Source of the DNA: Lojkania enalia
Taxonomy: Eukaryota; Ascomycota; Dothideomycetes; Pleosporales
Direction: 5' to 3'
Assembly: GCA_010094045.1 (NCBI GenBank)
Contig: ML986581.1
Location: forward strand, 434,001-498,000
Length of the DNA: 64,000 bases
In this document: in pieces, positions 11,861-24,820 of the stretch
Position numbering within the stretch: the stretch's first letter is position 1
Layout: every line of letters starts with the position of its first letter
Notes under the pieces: model-generated
What the model was told of the DNA's origin: nothing
Databases searched by the model: none
Seen by the model: only the letters and a program-made list of their open reading frames with translations
Translations under genes and position numbers: made by a program

Positions 11861-13064
11861 TGTAGACTCCGCGTGTTTAGAATTGAGGTTTACGTTGTTC
11901 GCAGGTATAGATGTTAGCTATCGAGATACCTGTCGAGGTTTGCCAGTTTCAGTTGTATGTCTGTCGCGCGAGGAGTGTAGGTAAAGGGGATAGAGTTGAA
12001 ACAAAGTTCGTACTTCAGGTGGTGAGAATAAACGGAGATGACGTACTCTCGGTGATCGGGAAACAGCACCGCTCCCAATTTAACCAACGCTAACTGTATT
12101 CAGTTGAACCCCGCTAATCTCAGGGTCCGGTCCGCTGGCTCCAGTATGCGTGGGGCAACTTGATCGCCACGTGCTACATATTAAGGTTATATCCACTACC
12201 AGTCGTACTTGATGAGCCTTGATGATATAACGACATCCGGTTGATCTATCGCTTATGGTCTCTTTGGATACATCACTTGCTCTATCAGGGCAATAATACT
12301 GTAGTAGTTGCGGTATCATTGGTGTTTGTTCATGGCTTCACTACAACGACTCAAACAACAGGGTCAGTAATTGTGACCAAGCATTATTCTCGTGTTCTGT
12401 GTACTTCTGTTTGTTTCTTGGCGACTTCATATCAAATGACTTCAGATCCTCTACAGTTCTCTGTCATAACCCATGCAACGCCCCCCTGGTCAACGGAATC
12501 AGCACCGAAAACCGCACTATTAGAAAGTAGCCAATTGATTCTCTAGCCTCTTTACGCTTGAGGCGGTTTTTGGCGGGTTTATACCTGTTTATACGCGATT
12601 TATACATATGTACGGCTTATATTGTTGGCGGAGCGCCTCTGATTATGCCAAGCGCCCCATCGGAGCTGACAGAGAGCTGTAAATGGCAAGAGGCGTTATT
12701 GCTTTTTCGCGAGCCAATATTACCCCACTCTCAAACGAATGCACCGACCGATTTAAGGACAACATGGGCGGAATTCTTACGGACAGCGGCCGAGATGTAT
12801 CGAATCGAAAAGACATCGCCGAGGTTATTACAGCTCCTTTCTCAGACTCTGCCTTTGAACATCTCATAACATAAAACTTTTACGGAAGCAAATCCTACAC
12901 TTCGAACACATCACGTGACCACTATATATGGTATAGCTCAATACACGGACATTTCGTATATAAGGCGTCCGACAGCCATCTTACAACAATCCTTTCAGTT
13001 CTTCACAGTTCCTCGATATCTACGGGTTTCTGCAGTTTAATCGCTACTGACTCTCTTAGAGGAT
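11861..13064. other. Intergenic region between the CUE-like and hydrolase genes
   Basis: Short frames of 60-103 codons on both strands have no recognised domain. A TATATA-type stretch at 12922-12960 lies about 100 bp upstream of the hydrolase start and could be its core promoter. Confidence 0.35.
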
Positions 13065-14271
13065 ATGCACATACCAAAGCGCCTTGTACTTGCACTTGTG
13101 CATGTCTTGTCTGTGATATCGCAAGGCTCTGCAGATGTTGTGGCCTCGCGAGAAGTATTCTACGTCGGGGGTAGCTATACCGACATTACTGTAGGCGATT
13201 TTTCTCACGCAATGCTCGAGCGTAACTAATGAGTCAGGTCGGGGACACCACGAGACAGTATATGATCGACCAGATTTACGTTGAGAAGCTTACTCCAAAT
13301 TATTCTACACAGCCATACCCAATTGTTTTCATCGCAGGAGCAGGACAAACAGGAACCGTCAGTAATTTTATTTCTCCCTCGCAAACTGTTACCTGATGAG
13401 GCTTTAGAACTTTCTACAGACTCCTGACGACCGTCCTGGATGGGCAGCATTCTTTCTCCGGCGTGGCTATACAGTGTACCTTACAGATCAACCAGCTCGC
13501 GGTCGCTCTGCATGGCATCCCTCCATTGGCTCAATTGCGCCCGCATTCAGCACTGAAGATGTCGAAACCTTATTCACAGCAACTTCGACACACAATCTCT
13601 GGCCACAATCTTATCTCCATACTCAATGGCCTGGATCTGGTAGAGCAGGCGACCCAATTTTTGATGCATTCTACGCTTCGCAAGTACAGCTTCAGGCAGA
13701 CGGACTAATATCGGAAGATTCAAACACCAAGGCGTATACGAGACTTTTGGATAAAATTGGCAAGGCGTACCTTCTTACACATAGTCAGGCTGGAGCTTAC
13801 GGGTGGCGAGTCGGCGATGCGCGGCCGGGGCTAGTGAAAGGAATAATCGCAGTTGAACCTCCTGGACCACCCTTCGTTAACCTTTCGCCAAGTGGAGCGT
13901 CTAGTCGAACGTGGGGTATAACGGATCTTGAAATCGTGTACGAGCCGTCTGCGGGTCCGAACGCAACAAATCTTAACACTATTACGGTCCCCCCGAAAGA
14001 TGCGAATCATACTGAATGTATTATTCAGGCGAATCCCCCCAAGAAGCTTAAATATTTAAGTAAAGTTCCAGTTCTATTGGTGACGTCAGAAGCAAGTTTT
14101 CAGGCAGCATCTGATTATTGTACTGTTCGGTACTTGAAGCAGGCAGGGGTCGACGTCGAGTACGCTGACTTGGGCGCAGAGGGAATCAAAGGGAATGGCC
14201 ATTTTATGTTCATGGAAAAGAATAATGTTGATATTGCGACGAGAATCTGGCGTTGGTTAAAGAGGCATTAG
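13065..14271 (+). CDS. Secreted alpha/beta-fold hydrolase (esterase-like)
   Basis: Three exons, 13065-13190, 13238-13357 and 13408-14271, with introns of 47 bp and 50 bp; both joins are in phase 0 and give 369 residues. Residues 1-23 form a hydrophobic signal peptide. The strand/turn PYPIVFIAGAGQTGT carries an oxyanion-type loop and is followed by NFLQTPDDRPGWA and DQPARGRSAW, blocks typical of fungal secreted esterase-like hydrolases. The probable nucleophile is Ser208 in THSQAG and the probable catalytic His is His347 in GNGHF. The acid is likely in the LLVTSEAS...YADLG region. Substrate unknown. All blocks are open, so the gene looks intact. No neighbouring gene suggests a pathway. Confidence 0.87.
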
Positions 14272-14800
14272 GAAATCCTCGTGCATGGTATAGTGACAAT
14301 AGCTAGAATGTAAATCAAACATAGATATCCCCAACCAGTCCGCTCATACATTCCTCCTCCATTATTCTTTTTTTGCTTTCTGGTGCGAGGAGAGGGCTGC
14401 TAGATAAGTTGACGAAGTACGTTTTAGCTTCACATTCTAAGAGTAACTTCCTTAAAGTGTAAGCACCCGAATGCACTACATACAAAGGATCAGGTCTCTG
14501 TGAGACCATTGGATACTAATCAAGACAAGTGTGCAAGGGAGCGGAAGAATTCTGTGTATGTGTTCGCATATGTTTGTTTCCCTTGGAGAACTATGTAAAA
14601 TTAGGAAGAACTAATCGGCGGAAGTCACACTCATAACTTCTACATTTGAACTCATCATGGCCACGGAAAATTACCGAAGGAGTTTTCGGTTCGTACTCTA
14701 ATGGTCACACGCATAAGGGCGAACAGTATCCAGACATCTAGATTGGTACGCGTCATCTAAGTAGAAACCTCCCTAAAACCTTCAAAAATTAAAGTAATAT
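14272..14800. other. Intergenic region
   Basis: 3' flank of the hydrolase gene running into the Copia relic. No coding frame longer than about 64 codons and no recognised motif. Confidence 0.35.
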
Positions 14801-16399
14801 ATATCTTGTAGTCTCTATTAAGGACTAGCCCTGATATCATTTGATACTAGGACAGAGAGTATAAGTAGCCTTGGTCCCCATAGGTATCAATCAACGCAGT
14901 TCTCTTCCTCATCTGTCCTGATACCTTATAGTTACGAGAGCGGAAGCCTTCGTATTATCGCTGTATTCAAATTATCGATATTATTAATCTGATTAAGATC
15001 AATATCCGCAGTCGACAGTCACTGTTCACACTACTGTCGTCAACCGATACTCTATCGTCGCCGAGCGACTAGTATCCTCGATACCAATATAACCGATATA
15101 TTTGAATTGCTCGATCGAGCGATATCGCGAGGATGGATGCTACTAAGCAGGATCCATTGATCACCAAGGTTACTGTGATACCGACCAAACAGACGGATTG
15201 GCAGAAATGGATATTTATAAGGAAAACGGTCAATTGTAACAATCTCTGGTAATATATCGATCTTGATAGATTAGAGGACTGCATCAAGTAGCTAGAGGAT
15301 GAGGAGCTAAAGGAGATCCCAATCGAACGATTTCATGCACCAACATCAGCGATGGAAGAATATATCGCTATTGCAGATCTGGATAAGAAAGAGCTGGCAC
15401 AATATTCTACATGGAGGTGTGAGTATGAGCGTAAAAGAGCTCGATACTCTAGAAGACGAAGGTTTGTAAAGCCTTTAACAGCAAGATCATCTGTACAATC
15501 GATAGCTCTTGCGAGCGTCTCAAAGTTCTCAAGAACCATCTCTGCCGGACAATAGGAGAGTGCAACAATCAGCTACGCGCGCTATATCGATCACTGCTTA
15601 CAAGGCCACGGAGATTCAACCTAGATAGGTGGTTTAAAGATTGGCTATCAGTCGTACAATTGCTAACACAAGCTAAGATGCTAGAAGCGGAAGGTAATCG
15701 CATGCAGGACTTCATCCTATTAATTCGTAGATTAGATGATACCTAGTCAGCGAATTAGCTTCCAGATTTGATAAAAAGGGAATAGTAGTACGGAAGTCAT
15801 ATGCCGATTAATAATCTGATCGCCGAATTCGTATTTGTATTGTTGTAGGATGAGGCCGAGAGGATCATCGATTGGTTCATTTGCGACGCTAGGCATTCCT
15901 ACACCAACAAGCGCTATATTAGATTCAAATAAGCGATCGAATAGGAAGCCACAGTGCTTCTGTAGGCTTATGCATTAATTCTCTGATTGCAATTACGTAA
16001 ATCAGGACAGAAAGGCTAGTAAATTAGCAGTTGAATCGAGATATACAGAAGAAATTCATTGAGCTTCACTGAGCCAGAAACCAACTCAATTGCTCGAGTC
16101 TTGTGCAGACCTATATAAGGAAGCAAGGGCATCAGAAGGTCAATCAGATCAATCTTCAGAGTAGATAAATAACCATGATAGGAGGAGGAGGCTGATCGAT
16201 CTCGACGATAGGAAGTAGATAGAGGGTATACCGTACGCGAACGTATAGGACAAGTAGCAGCTGCAAGTAATACAAAACCTTAATCGCTTGTAGTGATCGA
16301 TCGGTAGATTCTTAATGCTAGGTTAAATATGCATAACATATTCCACAAGCGAGTCGAGCACTTTTGCCAAGAGAAGGCGATTCCTAGTTATCAATCGCG

Positions 16400-16870
16400 A
16401 TGCCACGACAAAACAACCCTCAATCAGTTTGTCAAGAAGGTCATATATCCCTTGTTATATCAGCTACTAATCAAAATCAATTGCAAAGTGTGCCCAGTGC
16501 TATAGCAGCCTATGAAATCCCCGATAGTATGCTTAGAGGCCGACAGACTGGTAAGTCTTCACGACGCGATTGCGAGCCTAATTCAAAGAAGCTTACTAAT
16601 CTAGAAGAATAAACTATTATTCAACGCATTCTAGACCTGAACTATCTAGGATTTCTACTTAGATTGAATACTGTATGTAATATGGCTGATCACTTACTAG
16701 CTATGCGCGCTAGCAGCCAGGTCGGCGAGAACTTGCTACAGAACTTCGTCAAACGGACGCCTGAGTTCACTACTTAATTCAATCGGATATATAATCGCCA
16801 GCGGCCTTTATGCGAGGATACTGAGATTATTAGACTATAGTCTACCCTTGTGCGGAATGTAAATGCAAAG
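16400..16870 (+). mobile_element. 5' fragment of a pogo/Fot1 transposase inside the Copia relic
   Basis: The frame contains IAAYEIPDSMLRGRxxGKSSRRDCEPNSKKLTNLEE, then after a stop IIQRILDL, NTVCNMADHLLAMRASSQVGEN and NFVKRTPEFTT. This is the N-terminal HTH and CENP-B-type DNA-binding region of a pogo-like transposase. The catalytic domain is absent. The same block occurs at 57530-57874 (RSSRHDCEPNSKKLTKLEE, ANQVGKNWPANFINRIPEL), so both derive from related elements. Confidence 0.75.
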
Positions 16871-18225
16871 TACATTATTAATAATAATAAATATACCAAC
16901 GGTTTAGGGATATCAAGATACTGAAACCTAGATATTTACTTCAATTCGGGGAATGATTTTCTATATCGGGCGATATATCGAATATTATTTGCAACCTCGA
17001 ATATCAGAACGTACACTGGCTAATTAATATCAACGATAACATGAAGCCAGCTAGTCACCAACAATCAATATACTCTGCTAAGTATCAAGAATTGAGAGCA
17101 AAGCCATTCTATCAAAAGAAGAAGCCACTTGCTACCAATCCGACTGGGACAAGCAAGCTACTCAGCAATCCGCCAGTATGAGTTCATCGAGATCAGTTAC
17201 CACCTTCGTCGACGCGATGGAGAGATCTATCAAGCCATCCATTTGGCCATGAATTCCGTGGGGGGGCAGCTGATATCGAACTGGATAGCTATTGGTCGAA
17301 GAACTGCTTTGAAAATGTAACAACGTTGTCCGGTACTATATAAGATAGGATCCTACCTTTAATGTGGGTGTTTACCTACAATCTTGATCAGGATGGATAT
17401 ATCTACAAATTTAAGACTTGACTAGTTGTATGCGGTAACCTACAGTAGGAATAGAGAGACTCTTACGCGGCTACGCTTGCAGTCGGGATATTCAGATTTT
17501 TAAGGGCAATTGCTGCAGCATTTAATCTGCAGGGGCATCAATATAACGCCCTCAATACCTCCCTCGATGCGGCAATTGATCGGAAGATATACGTACGCAC
17601 ACCAGAAGAATATATTAATCAATTCAGGGATATTCTATGGCTGAAGAGGGCTCTAAACGGCCTGCGAAATGCACCATTCATGCAGTATATCCCCATACAA
17701 GCGACTCCAATCAGAATAGAACTAAAGCCAGTACCTGATATTCCCTGTCTATATGGTATTGGTCAATTAGTCGATTTCTTCTTCGTCGATGATATTGTAG
17801 TTCTAGAACACCTATTGAATATCAATTACTATCGATGGTTTGATCAAGGGCTTAAAAGCGCATACGACGTACGCTGCCTCGGAGACATCAAGTAGTTCCT
17901 TTGTGTACAAGTACTATGAGATATTGACGAAGGATCGATCTGGCTAATTCAGGGTTGATTTATCGACAAGGTCGCTACCAAATTAGATCTTGATCAAGGA
18001 TTACCATATCCTACTATACCTCTTGTAGAAAATCATCTAGCTCCGAGCAAGAATAGCAATGAGGCTCGTACCTATGTATATCAATAGCTAGTGGGATTCT
18101 TGGCATATATATTGACATTCACGAGGCCAGAGGTATTAAGGACTTAAAAAATACTCGCTCGGTGTCTACAGAATTTAGATCAACAACATCCATACGCAAT
18201 GAAGCATGTATTGAGATGTCTAATC

Positions 18226-18374
18226 TGTCAAGTGTTTCAACTATCCTATTATAGTTGGCCTGTTTTCAGGCCTATATAGCCTCGCCACTGCCAGCCTTTG
18301 GCCAGGCAGGCCACTTACCGTCCTTCAATACATCAATATTTGCCTCAGCAATTTATGCTGCCTAATGCGCGACG
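18226..18374 (+). repeat. Solo LTR, copy A (149 bp)
   Basis: One of four near-identical 149-150 bp units in the window, starting TGTCA and ending GCGACG (GCGACA in copies B and D). It is inserted in the RNase H part of the Copia relic. Flanks TAATC and TAATG are an imperfect 5-bp duplication. Confidence 0.7.
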
Positions 18375-18690
18375 TAATGGGCAGTAAGCACCTCGCGATA
18401 AGCACTTTAGCAAGAAGGAAAAATATTACGTATATCAGCAAATTGACTGAGCCTGATCCCGATCCCGATCCGAATCCTGATATCAAACTACTATTCTGTG
18501 AAGCATTAGATGCTGCCTTTGCTGATGAGCCTAATACGCGTAGGAGCTTATGTGGATATCTACTCAGGCTATACAAAATCCCTGTTAATTAGAATTCGAC
18601 TGTATAAAAATCGGTGAACAAGCCAACTACAGAAACAGAGATATTAGCTCTAGGGCCGGAGCATAGGTTTGAATACGAGAATTATGACTT

Positions 18691-19189
18691 TTTGCCCGAG
18701 AGAGGGAGCCAAGGCGAGAGTTCCTTGCATCGTGCGCGTGAGATATTGCATTAGAAGGGCCGTATGGGGACTTTGGCTTAGCACCTGGTTAAGGGAGCCA
18801 AGGCGAGAGATGTGCATATTATATAGTATATTGCCCTTTAATGAAAATCGTAGACATTTAAAAGGTAGCTAATCTAGAGACTCTAGAGTATGATCCGTTT
18901 CGTAAAGGCATTTTTACATACGGAGCTCTTATTCCTTGTAAGCTCGGGTCACGTGCCTGATCTGAACGAGAGGTCAAAGGGAACACCACAGCACACCATC
19001 AATACATCTATCTATACCACCCTATACAGTCTCCACCCCCTCCTGCTTACATTCCTTCTATTTATTTGCCTCATACAATGCTCTAGTGTCAAATTATCTC
19101 ACCCGTTCATCTCTTCTTCTCACTGACTATATTTGCGGTCTATCATAGTGCTCATTTGATTGTGCATTAAAAGCAACTCTTCATCCATA
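18691..19189. other. Intergenic region before the peroxidase relic
   Basis: An 18-bp sequence, GGGAGCCAAGGCGAGAGA or its one-base variant, occurs near 18705 and 18794. No gene recognised. Confidence 0.35.
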
Positions 19190-20438
19190 ATGCGTTCAAT
19201 TATTCTTGCAATCGGCTTGTTCTATACGCCTTTGATAGCGAATGTCTTCCCCGGGATGAATCGTACCCTGGCGACCTTTGCATCCATCAAGAAAAGGGAT
19301 CCTGAGACCCCCGAACTCCTCGCCGACCTCAGAACCCTTCCCGATATCGAACCAACCCCTGTGGGCAAACCCATCAAATCCATCTTGCTGCTTGAGAACA
19401 CCACTGGAGATTCGCAAGATCTCACCACGGTATACAAGGCACCAGGACCTCTTGAGAGCCCTGAGTGTAGTGCTGGCACCTGCTATATCTGGAAGTACGT
19501 TGCTGAGGAAATAGAAACGGATTTTAAGGGCCAACAGGCCGCTGTAATGACTTTGCGCGTCAGGCTGTGCGCCTGGGTTTCCATGATGCAGGAACTTGGT
19601 CTAAAACGCAGAGAGGAGGCGCCGATGGCTCCTCTGTCCTAGCAGGCGAGGCGTCGCGTCCTATTGATCGCGACCTCGAAGAGATCAACAATAAGATGTG
19701 GGAATATTACCACAAATTCCACAAATATGGCGCTGGCATGGCCGATCTAATCCAGATGGGCGCGACAGTAGGCGCAGTGGGTGTCCACTAGGTCCGCGTA
19801 TTCGATCCTTTGTAGGTCGCAACGATAGCTTGACACCTGCACCTGAAGGAAGACTGCCAGTCAAGATGCAGAAACATTGATTAAGCTGTTTGAAGACAAG
19901 ACAATTGATAGGGGGATCTCATAGCGCTTCTTGGAGCTCATACAATCGGTCAACAGCGTTTTGAGGATCCGGCAAGGGCCGGTGGTCCGCACGATACCAC
20001 GCCGGGAGTATAGGACACAAACTACTACAGAGAAACTCCCAGTAACAATACGGCAAAGCGGATCTTCAAGTTTCATAGCGATGTCTCGATTGCGCTGTAC
20101 AATGCGTCGCTACCGCTGTAGACTGTATTCTCAGGCCCAGTAAACGGACTTACTACATGGAATCTTGTGAGTACCGAAGCTTTCCCCATCCCAGGAATGA
20201 CCAAGCTAACGATTTCTTTGTGAAGGGTTATTCGGCAACTTGTATTCGTCTAAGTCTTCTCGGTGTTCCGCATATTAATAATTTGATCGAATGCACGGGC
20301 GTTTTGCCGTTGCGCATAGCGAACTATACAGCACCGGATGAGGCAGAATTGGCTGAATGGCTAGACAGCGACCGTGCTCCAATGCGTGAGGAGGCGGCTC
20401 TATTAATGAATGGTGAATCCCTTAAAAAGGAATTGTAG
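19190..20438 (+). pseudogene. Secreted heme peroxidase, multiply frameshifted
   Basis: The first frame has a signal peptide (MRSIILAIGLFYTPLIANVF) and a mature start ending in TCYIWKYVAEEIETDFKG. A frameshift near 19530 leads to the distal-heme block RLGFHDAGTW and GGADGSSVLAGE, then MADLIQMGATV. Another near 19785 leads to CPLGPRIRSFVGRNDSLTPAPEG. Two more near 19864 and 19912 lead to the proximal-His block AHTIGQQRFEDPARAG. A TAG at 20011 replaces an expected Trp. The last frame ends LSLLGVPHINNLIECTGVLP and EWLDSDR, stopping at 20438. Order and motifs match fungal class II-type secreted heme peroxidases. At least four frameshifts plus stops make it nonfunctional; both heme-contact motifs survive in the DNA. 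Confidence 0.85.
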
Positions 20439-22104
20439 TGGATGTATAAAAATCTCCCGATATCGTAGAAGTTTTTGTTGGTGTGAGACAAAGGGTCTCG
20501 CTGCAAATTGAGGCATTAGAAGTTAGTTGTGGAGTAAGATTAGAAATTTTGGGATTCCTACTTAATTAATATCGGTGATGGCTTGCTAGAATTGTAAGCG
20601 ACTTGTAGATGAGAGGCTCTAGGCCCGAGATCCGGCTGGTTGTCAAATCTGACTCTGTAGCTACCGCCTACATCATGTAGCAGCCTATATATCCCGAAAA
20701 ATTACATAGTAGTATTTTCGTAGTCTAGCAATTTTCGTCAACCACCGATTATATGTTTGCTTCCCACAAACACGAGACAATACCTTTCAAGAACATCCCG
20801 GGTAAAATACCCTGCTTTACACTAGAGCGTGATATTCTGGGTCACTAGCGTTGGGTTGCGGTGTTATGTGAAGCGGCTTAGGACAGGGTAAACGAAAAGT
20901 GGGTGTCATACTTGCGTCTCGCCTACGTGGATACATTATATTGTTCTAGGGAGCGTGAATAAATCAGGCAAAGTTAGTAGATTCCAAAACTTAGTTTTTA
21001 AGGTCTAAAATTGGATATCTCTTTAAAAGAGCAGTGGAGCTTACAACCGCAGGCCTTCGGTAGTCCTAACCAAGTATTGCCAGCGTCGTAATGTTCAATG
21101 GTTCCGACCACTATGTAGATGAACGAAGGGAATGCCTTGAGCGAAAGCTTCCATCTACCAATAGCAGGATTTCATTGCAGCTTTGAATAAGTTTATAATG
21201 ATAATTTTCTTCACCTGCGTCCCCGAACTGTTCGAGCCACTACCCTACTATTTTCACGAGATAGGATGAACCATGACGCGCAGTCGTCACAGAATTAGGG
21301 GCCACGAGTTTCGAACTAGCTTTTAGTATTATTACGGTGACCCTGGCTGCAATTATTCCATTCTCATATGTGTGGCGAACCATATAATAAATTTTTAACC
21401 CCAATTGCTAGGGCGTTATGAAAAGTGTATTTACCTGAAATTCTGCATTGAGGTTACACCCAGCGAGGATTAGCATCAGAACCACCTTTTTGGAAAGGGT
21501 TCTTTTAATTCCTGGTATTATTTTTTGAATAAGTCTATTCGATCGCTTGGCAAAGTAGTGGGCAGTGTTGATGTTGATGTGCTGAAGCCAATTCTCCGAG
21601 TGTCCCAGACAATTTGACGAGATTAGTCATATTGGCTTTCACAGCCAAGATCAGAGCTACTTGACTTGGCTGAATAGCCTGCTCTATACATTAACTGAGA
21701 AAGGCGGCTCCGAAATGTAAGCTGGGTGGTGCTGGGAGACATAATGTGACTTATCTGCACACTTATCGTACAGAGGATTCTCCCAGGCTAGCCTCCGTGA
21801 ATTATCTGTCTCTCCAAGTTTCTATAGTGGCTGTTCTTGGAGATATACTAAGTGAGAGGTCACACACGATAGAAGTGCGGTTGTGTCAAACCCTTCATCA
21901 CTGGCGTGTAAATATTTCATATCCCGCACTTTAGAATTTTTCAAGAACTCAAACACTGTCCGGTGCATGAATGTTCTTGGGAGTGTAAGCCTTGGCTTGG
22001 AAGAAAAAGCCTCGACACATATATTGTGGTGAGAGGCGAATCTTGTCTCAGGGAGGGAGATGAGGAGCGGAACTGATTGATTGAGGATGGCCAGCAGGCC
22101 ATAT
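20439..22104. other. Gene-poor stretch
   Basis: No convincing coding frame on either strand and no terminal repeats found. Probably old, decayed sequence. Confidence 0.4.
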
Positions 22105-22410
22105 TTATGTATATAAGGAAGGGTATATCAGCTGATATCCAGCGTGATTTGATATCGTGTAACGGTATCTGATACAGCCTGCAAACGGATAACTTGCTCC
22201 CGTACGATAGTCGGGAATCGAACTCAGTAGGCTCGCTAAATTCCTATCACATATATTAATCGGACTCGATAATAGAACCTTGATGTTGGCGCTTGCAGTA
22301 AGCTTATTAACGAACGAGACCCTATCTTGATAGTTCCTGCGAAATTCGTCGAGACCATTGATAAAGAATAAACACACGCCGTCGGTATCCTCGGTTACTA
22401 GGCCTTTCAA
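22105..22410 (-). pseudogene. NACHT (NLR ATPase) domain fragment
   Basis: A 101-codon frame reads VCLFFINGLDEFRRNYQDRV, then FVNKLTASANIKVLLSSPINI. The hydrophobic stretch followed by a DGLDE-like acidic box (NGLDEF here) is the NACHT Walker B region, and NIKVLLSS matches the following strand (usually a CxSSRP-type box). The P-loop and all flanking domains are missing. It lies about 100 bp outside the left inverted repeat of the next element. It is a remnant of a second NLR-type gene. An 18-A run (22409-22426) closes its 5' side. Confidence 0.65.
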
Positions 22411-22510
22411 AAAAAAAAAAAAAAAAGAAAAGAAAAACCTTCACCTTTGTCTACGCAGTAAATAGAATAGTTATTGATCAAGGTTTAAATGGGAATTGTT
22501 CAATAACGTG

Positions 22511-22977
22511 CATCCTCCCGTGACGGAACAACCGCCGTAACGGAACAAAAAGCAGGTACTTAGACTTTATAGTATAATAGAAGCCTGAATAAGTCTCAAT
22601 ATTCCAAAATTTCGCTTGAGCCATGTACTTAGATGACTCCTAAACCCTTCCACTTACATCTATACAAAAATTACGTCTAGGTGTACGCTTGCCCGCCGAA
22701 CTCACGAGGAGACCTTCGTCATAGCAGAAGCGAACCTCATCGAACGCAAGCTCAACACCATCATTTCCATCTATCGCGACTGACCAGGATGCTTAATGAA
22801 GGTCTAAGGATCCAATCAAAACGCTTCCAAGCTATAATTAGCTATAATGGCTGATTGGGAGGTTGATTCATTCGCTATTGCCACGCAGATAGGTACATCG
22901 TATGATAACCAGCCAATCAGAGTGTAATTAGTCAGTACTTACAGCCAGACCCGTTTACGACTAGCCCCTAACTTCTC
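22511..22977 (+). repeat. Left long inverted repeat (about 467 bp)
   Basis: Matches the complement of 28934-29381. The outer 60 bp, including GGAACAACCGCCGTAACGGA, is nearly identical. Inner blocks GTTTCCATC-like (22762-22771) and CCAATCAG (22913) are also shared. Confidence 0.75.
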
Positions 22978-23096
22978 CTCACGTGCAAGAACAGAGAACA
23001 AAGAACCGCTAGCGCAGTACAGCGCTGCCAGCCCACGTTGACACTGCAGCACTCAGCGTTCAGCGCAGCAGCCTCTTCCGCCTCGCCGCACTCGAG

Positions 23097-23258
23097 ATGA
23101 ACGGCAACATCTTTAACACCTATGTAACGGTCTCGCCTTGCGAATCCACGCCGGACATTCTACAGAACCACCGCGTCTGCTATAGTCCCGATCGCCCGCA
23201 GTATTATAGATTCTCTTTCAGAAGTGACAAGCATAATAGCTGTCGAAATATCCACTGA
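23097..23258 (+). other. Short unexplained ORF inside the inverted-repeat segment
   Basis: A 53-codon frame (MNGNIFNTYVTVSPCESTPD...) directly follows a GC-rich leader in otherwise AT-rich surroundings. No domain recognised. It could be a first exon of a decayed cargo gene or chance. Confidence 0.2.
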
Positions 23259-23929
23259 GGTCGCGTCGCTCTACCTCCATCACCGCGAATCTCGTAGTTG
23301 ATAGCAACGTTAAGGCTGTGTATTTTTCTATTAGCACCTAGCAGTAGATAGTAAATAAGCAGAGTAAAAGTAGAGTTTCATTTAAATATAGATAGGACTC
23401 TGTTACTACAGTTAAGTTACTTTCTTAGTGTAATGGGCTGGTGCCCAGGTAGTTAGGCCTGGATGAGATCCAGGCTATCTCTAAGAACTTTCCTGAAGTG
23501 ATCCGTGAGCTACCCCTAAGCTCTTAGATAGGAATAGTGCCTTCGAGATTCTTAAAATCTCCTCTGCGAGCTCTTCTCGAGCTCTATCGAATTTATCACT
23601 ATTATCAGGCATCTACATACTTTACGCAACCCTTACATTCTAACGTTCGTTATTCTTAGCGCCCGTCGCCTTAAGGCTCTATGGATTGTAGATACGTAGG
23701 ATAGTCACCTCCTTATATTACTAAAGAAAGTAGAAGTAGTAATATCTAGAAGTTTCTAGAGCTATAAGTTATTAAGTTACATCTCTAGAAGCACTCTTAT
23801 ATAGTGCTGATGTGTCAGGGTACTGTCTGAGAGTGACACCATCACCAACAGTGATTGTTCACATAGTATAAACATTACAATTACATTACGGCCCTATTAC
23901 AGTCACATTACAGTTATACTGCTAGGCTT

Positions 23930-24820
23930 TAGGATCCAACTGAAGCTATCGCATATTAGCAGTCGTAGGTTTTAATAAGCGCGTACTTCAGTCTGCGGGT
24001 TAAATACTCGTTTTATCCACTGCAGGCTAATATAGGAGTTGTTGTAGCCGGATTCAGAGTAAGCGTAAAACCAACCTAGAGTAGGATACGTTATCCAGTT
24101 ACTTCAATGTATAGAGGCTGGCCATATAATTATTGGATTCAGAAAATCACTACTTACTAACACGCACTCAATAGCTATCACCACTGTCCGCTTAACGCCA
24201 GCACCTCTATAGCCTCGCCGGTCATCCTTACCTATAAGGACTTTTACAGAGCTAAGTATAGAGAGTATGATTCCTGTTTCATCCATATTGTAAATATTCT
24301 CTGGTAAGACGTCTGATCTACAGAGTTCCGGTTCGATCACTTTAAACTACTGGACGACCTTATTATATATATTATTATCGTAACACTTCTAGGCTATAGG
24401 CCTATTAGTCCGCGATTGGATTTCTAGATGGCGGTGATGAAAGGCTTGAGGTCAATTCTTTTTGGGCGGCTTGAGAGCTTGCTTCGTTGACCAGCGACAA
24501 GCGATGCAGAAGGCTAGCGAAGGTATATATTTAATGCGAACAGGAGAGCTAAAGGTACCTATTCATAACAGAAAATTAATAAGGGCTTTCTCTTCTGATG
24601 AGGAAAGGTACTGCTGGGCTTCGGCCTTCGCTTTTCTCGAGGGTCGTCCTTTCTTTCGATAGTGCACAGTAGTACGAGAGACATTACTATGTTGTTTAGC
24701 TAGGGTAGAGCAGCTTCTACGCACGCCTGGAGGTAAATTTAGAGCCAGTGCCCGACTGGCTGGATCCATAGTTGCTGTATTAACTGTGAGGAGGGAGCGA
24801 AGGGAAGCCAGAACCACCTA
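23930..24820 (-). mobile_element. Truncated pogo/Tc5-type transposase
   Basis: Read on the minus strand through stops. The N-terminal part has STLAKQHSNVSRTTVHYRKKGRPSRKAK and QQYLSSSEEKALINFLL (HTH and CENP-B-like region), then PVRIKYIPSLAF. The catalytic part has LPENIYNMDETGIILSxL with the first acidic residue, VKVLIGKDDRRGYRGAGVKRT, and NPIIIWPAS. In another frame follow YSESGYNNSYISLQWIKRVF and LLICDSF, the region of the second catalytic Asp. The C-terminal part is missing. Several stops and frameshifts make it dead. Its own terminal repeats were not found, so its link to the surrounding long inverted repeats is unproven. Confidence 0.75.

Larger units (their letters stand above)
14800..18690 (+). 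mobile_element. Degraded Ty1/Copia LTR retrotransposon
   Basis: A Gag-like frame begins near 15133 (MDATKQDPL...). A reverse transcriptase is readable through stops at 17350-18160: WVFTYxxDxDGYIYKFK, LVVCGN, WLKRALNGLRNAP, then LVDFFFVDDIVVLEH, the Copia catalytic box in which the usual Tyr of YVDD is Phe. RNase H is at 18180-18650: MKHVLRCL, LLFCEALDAAFADEPNTRRSLCGYL, and a TETEILALG-like block. Many TAG and TAA stops break all frames. The limits are approximate because matching LTRs at both ends were not found. A pogo fragment (about 16400-16870) and a solo LTR (18226-18374) lie inside it, so it is older than both. Confidence 0.8.
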
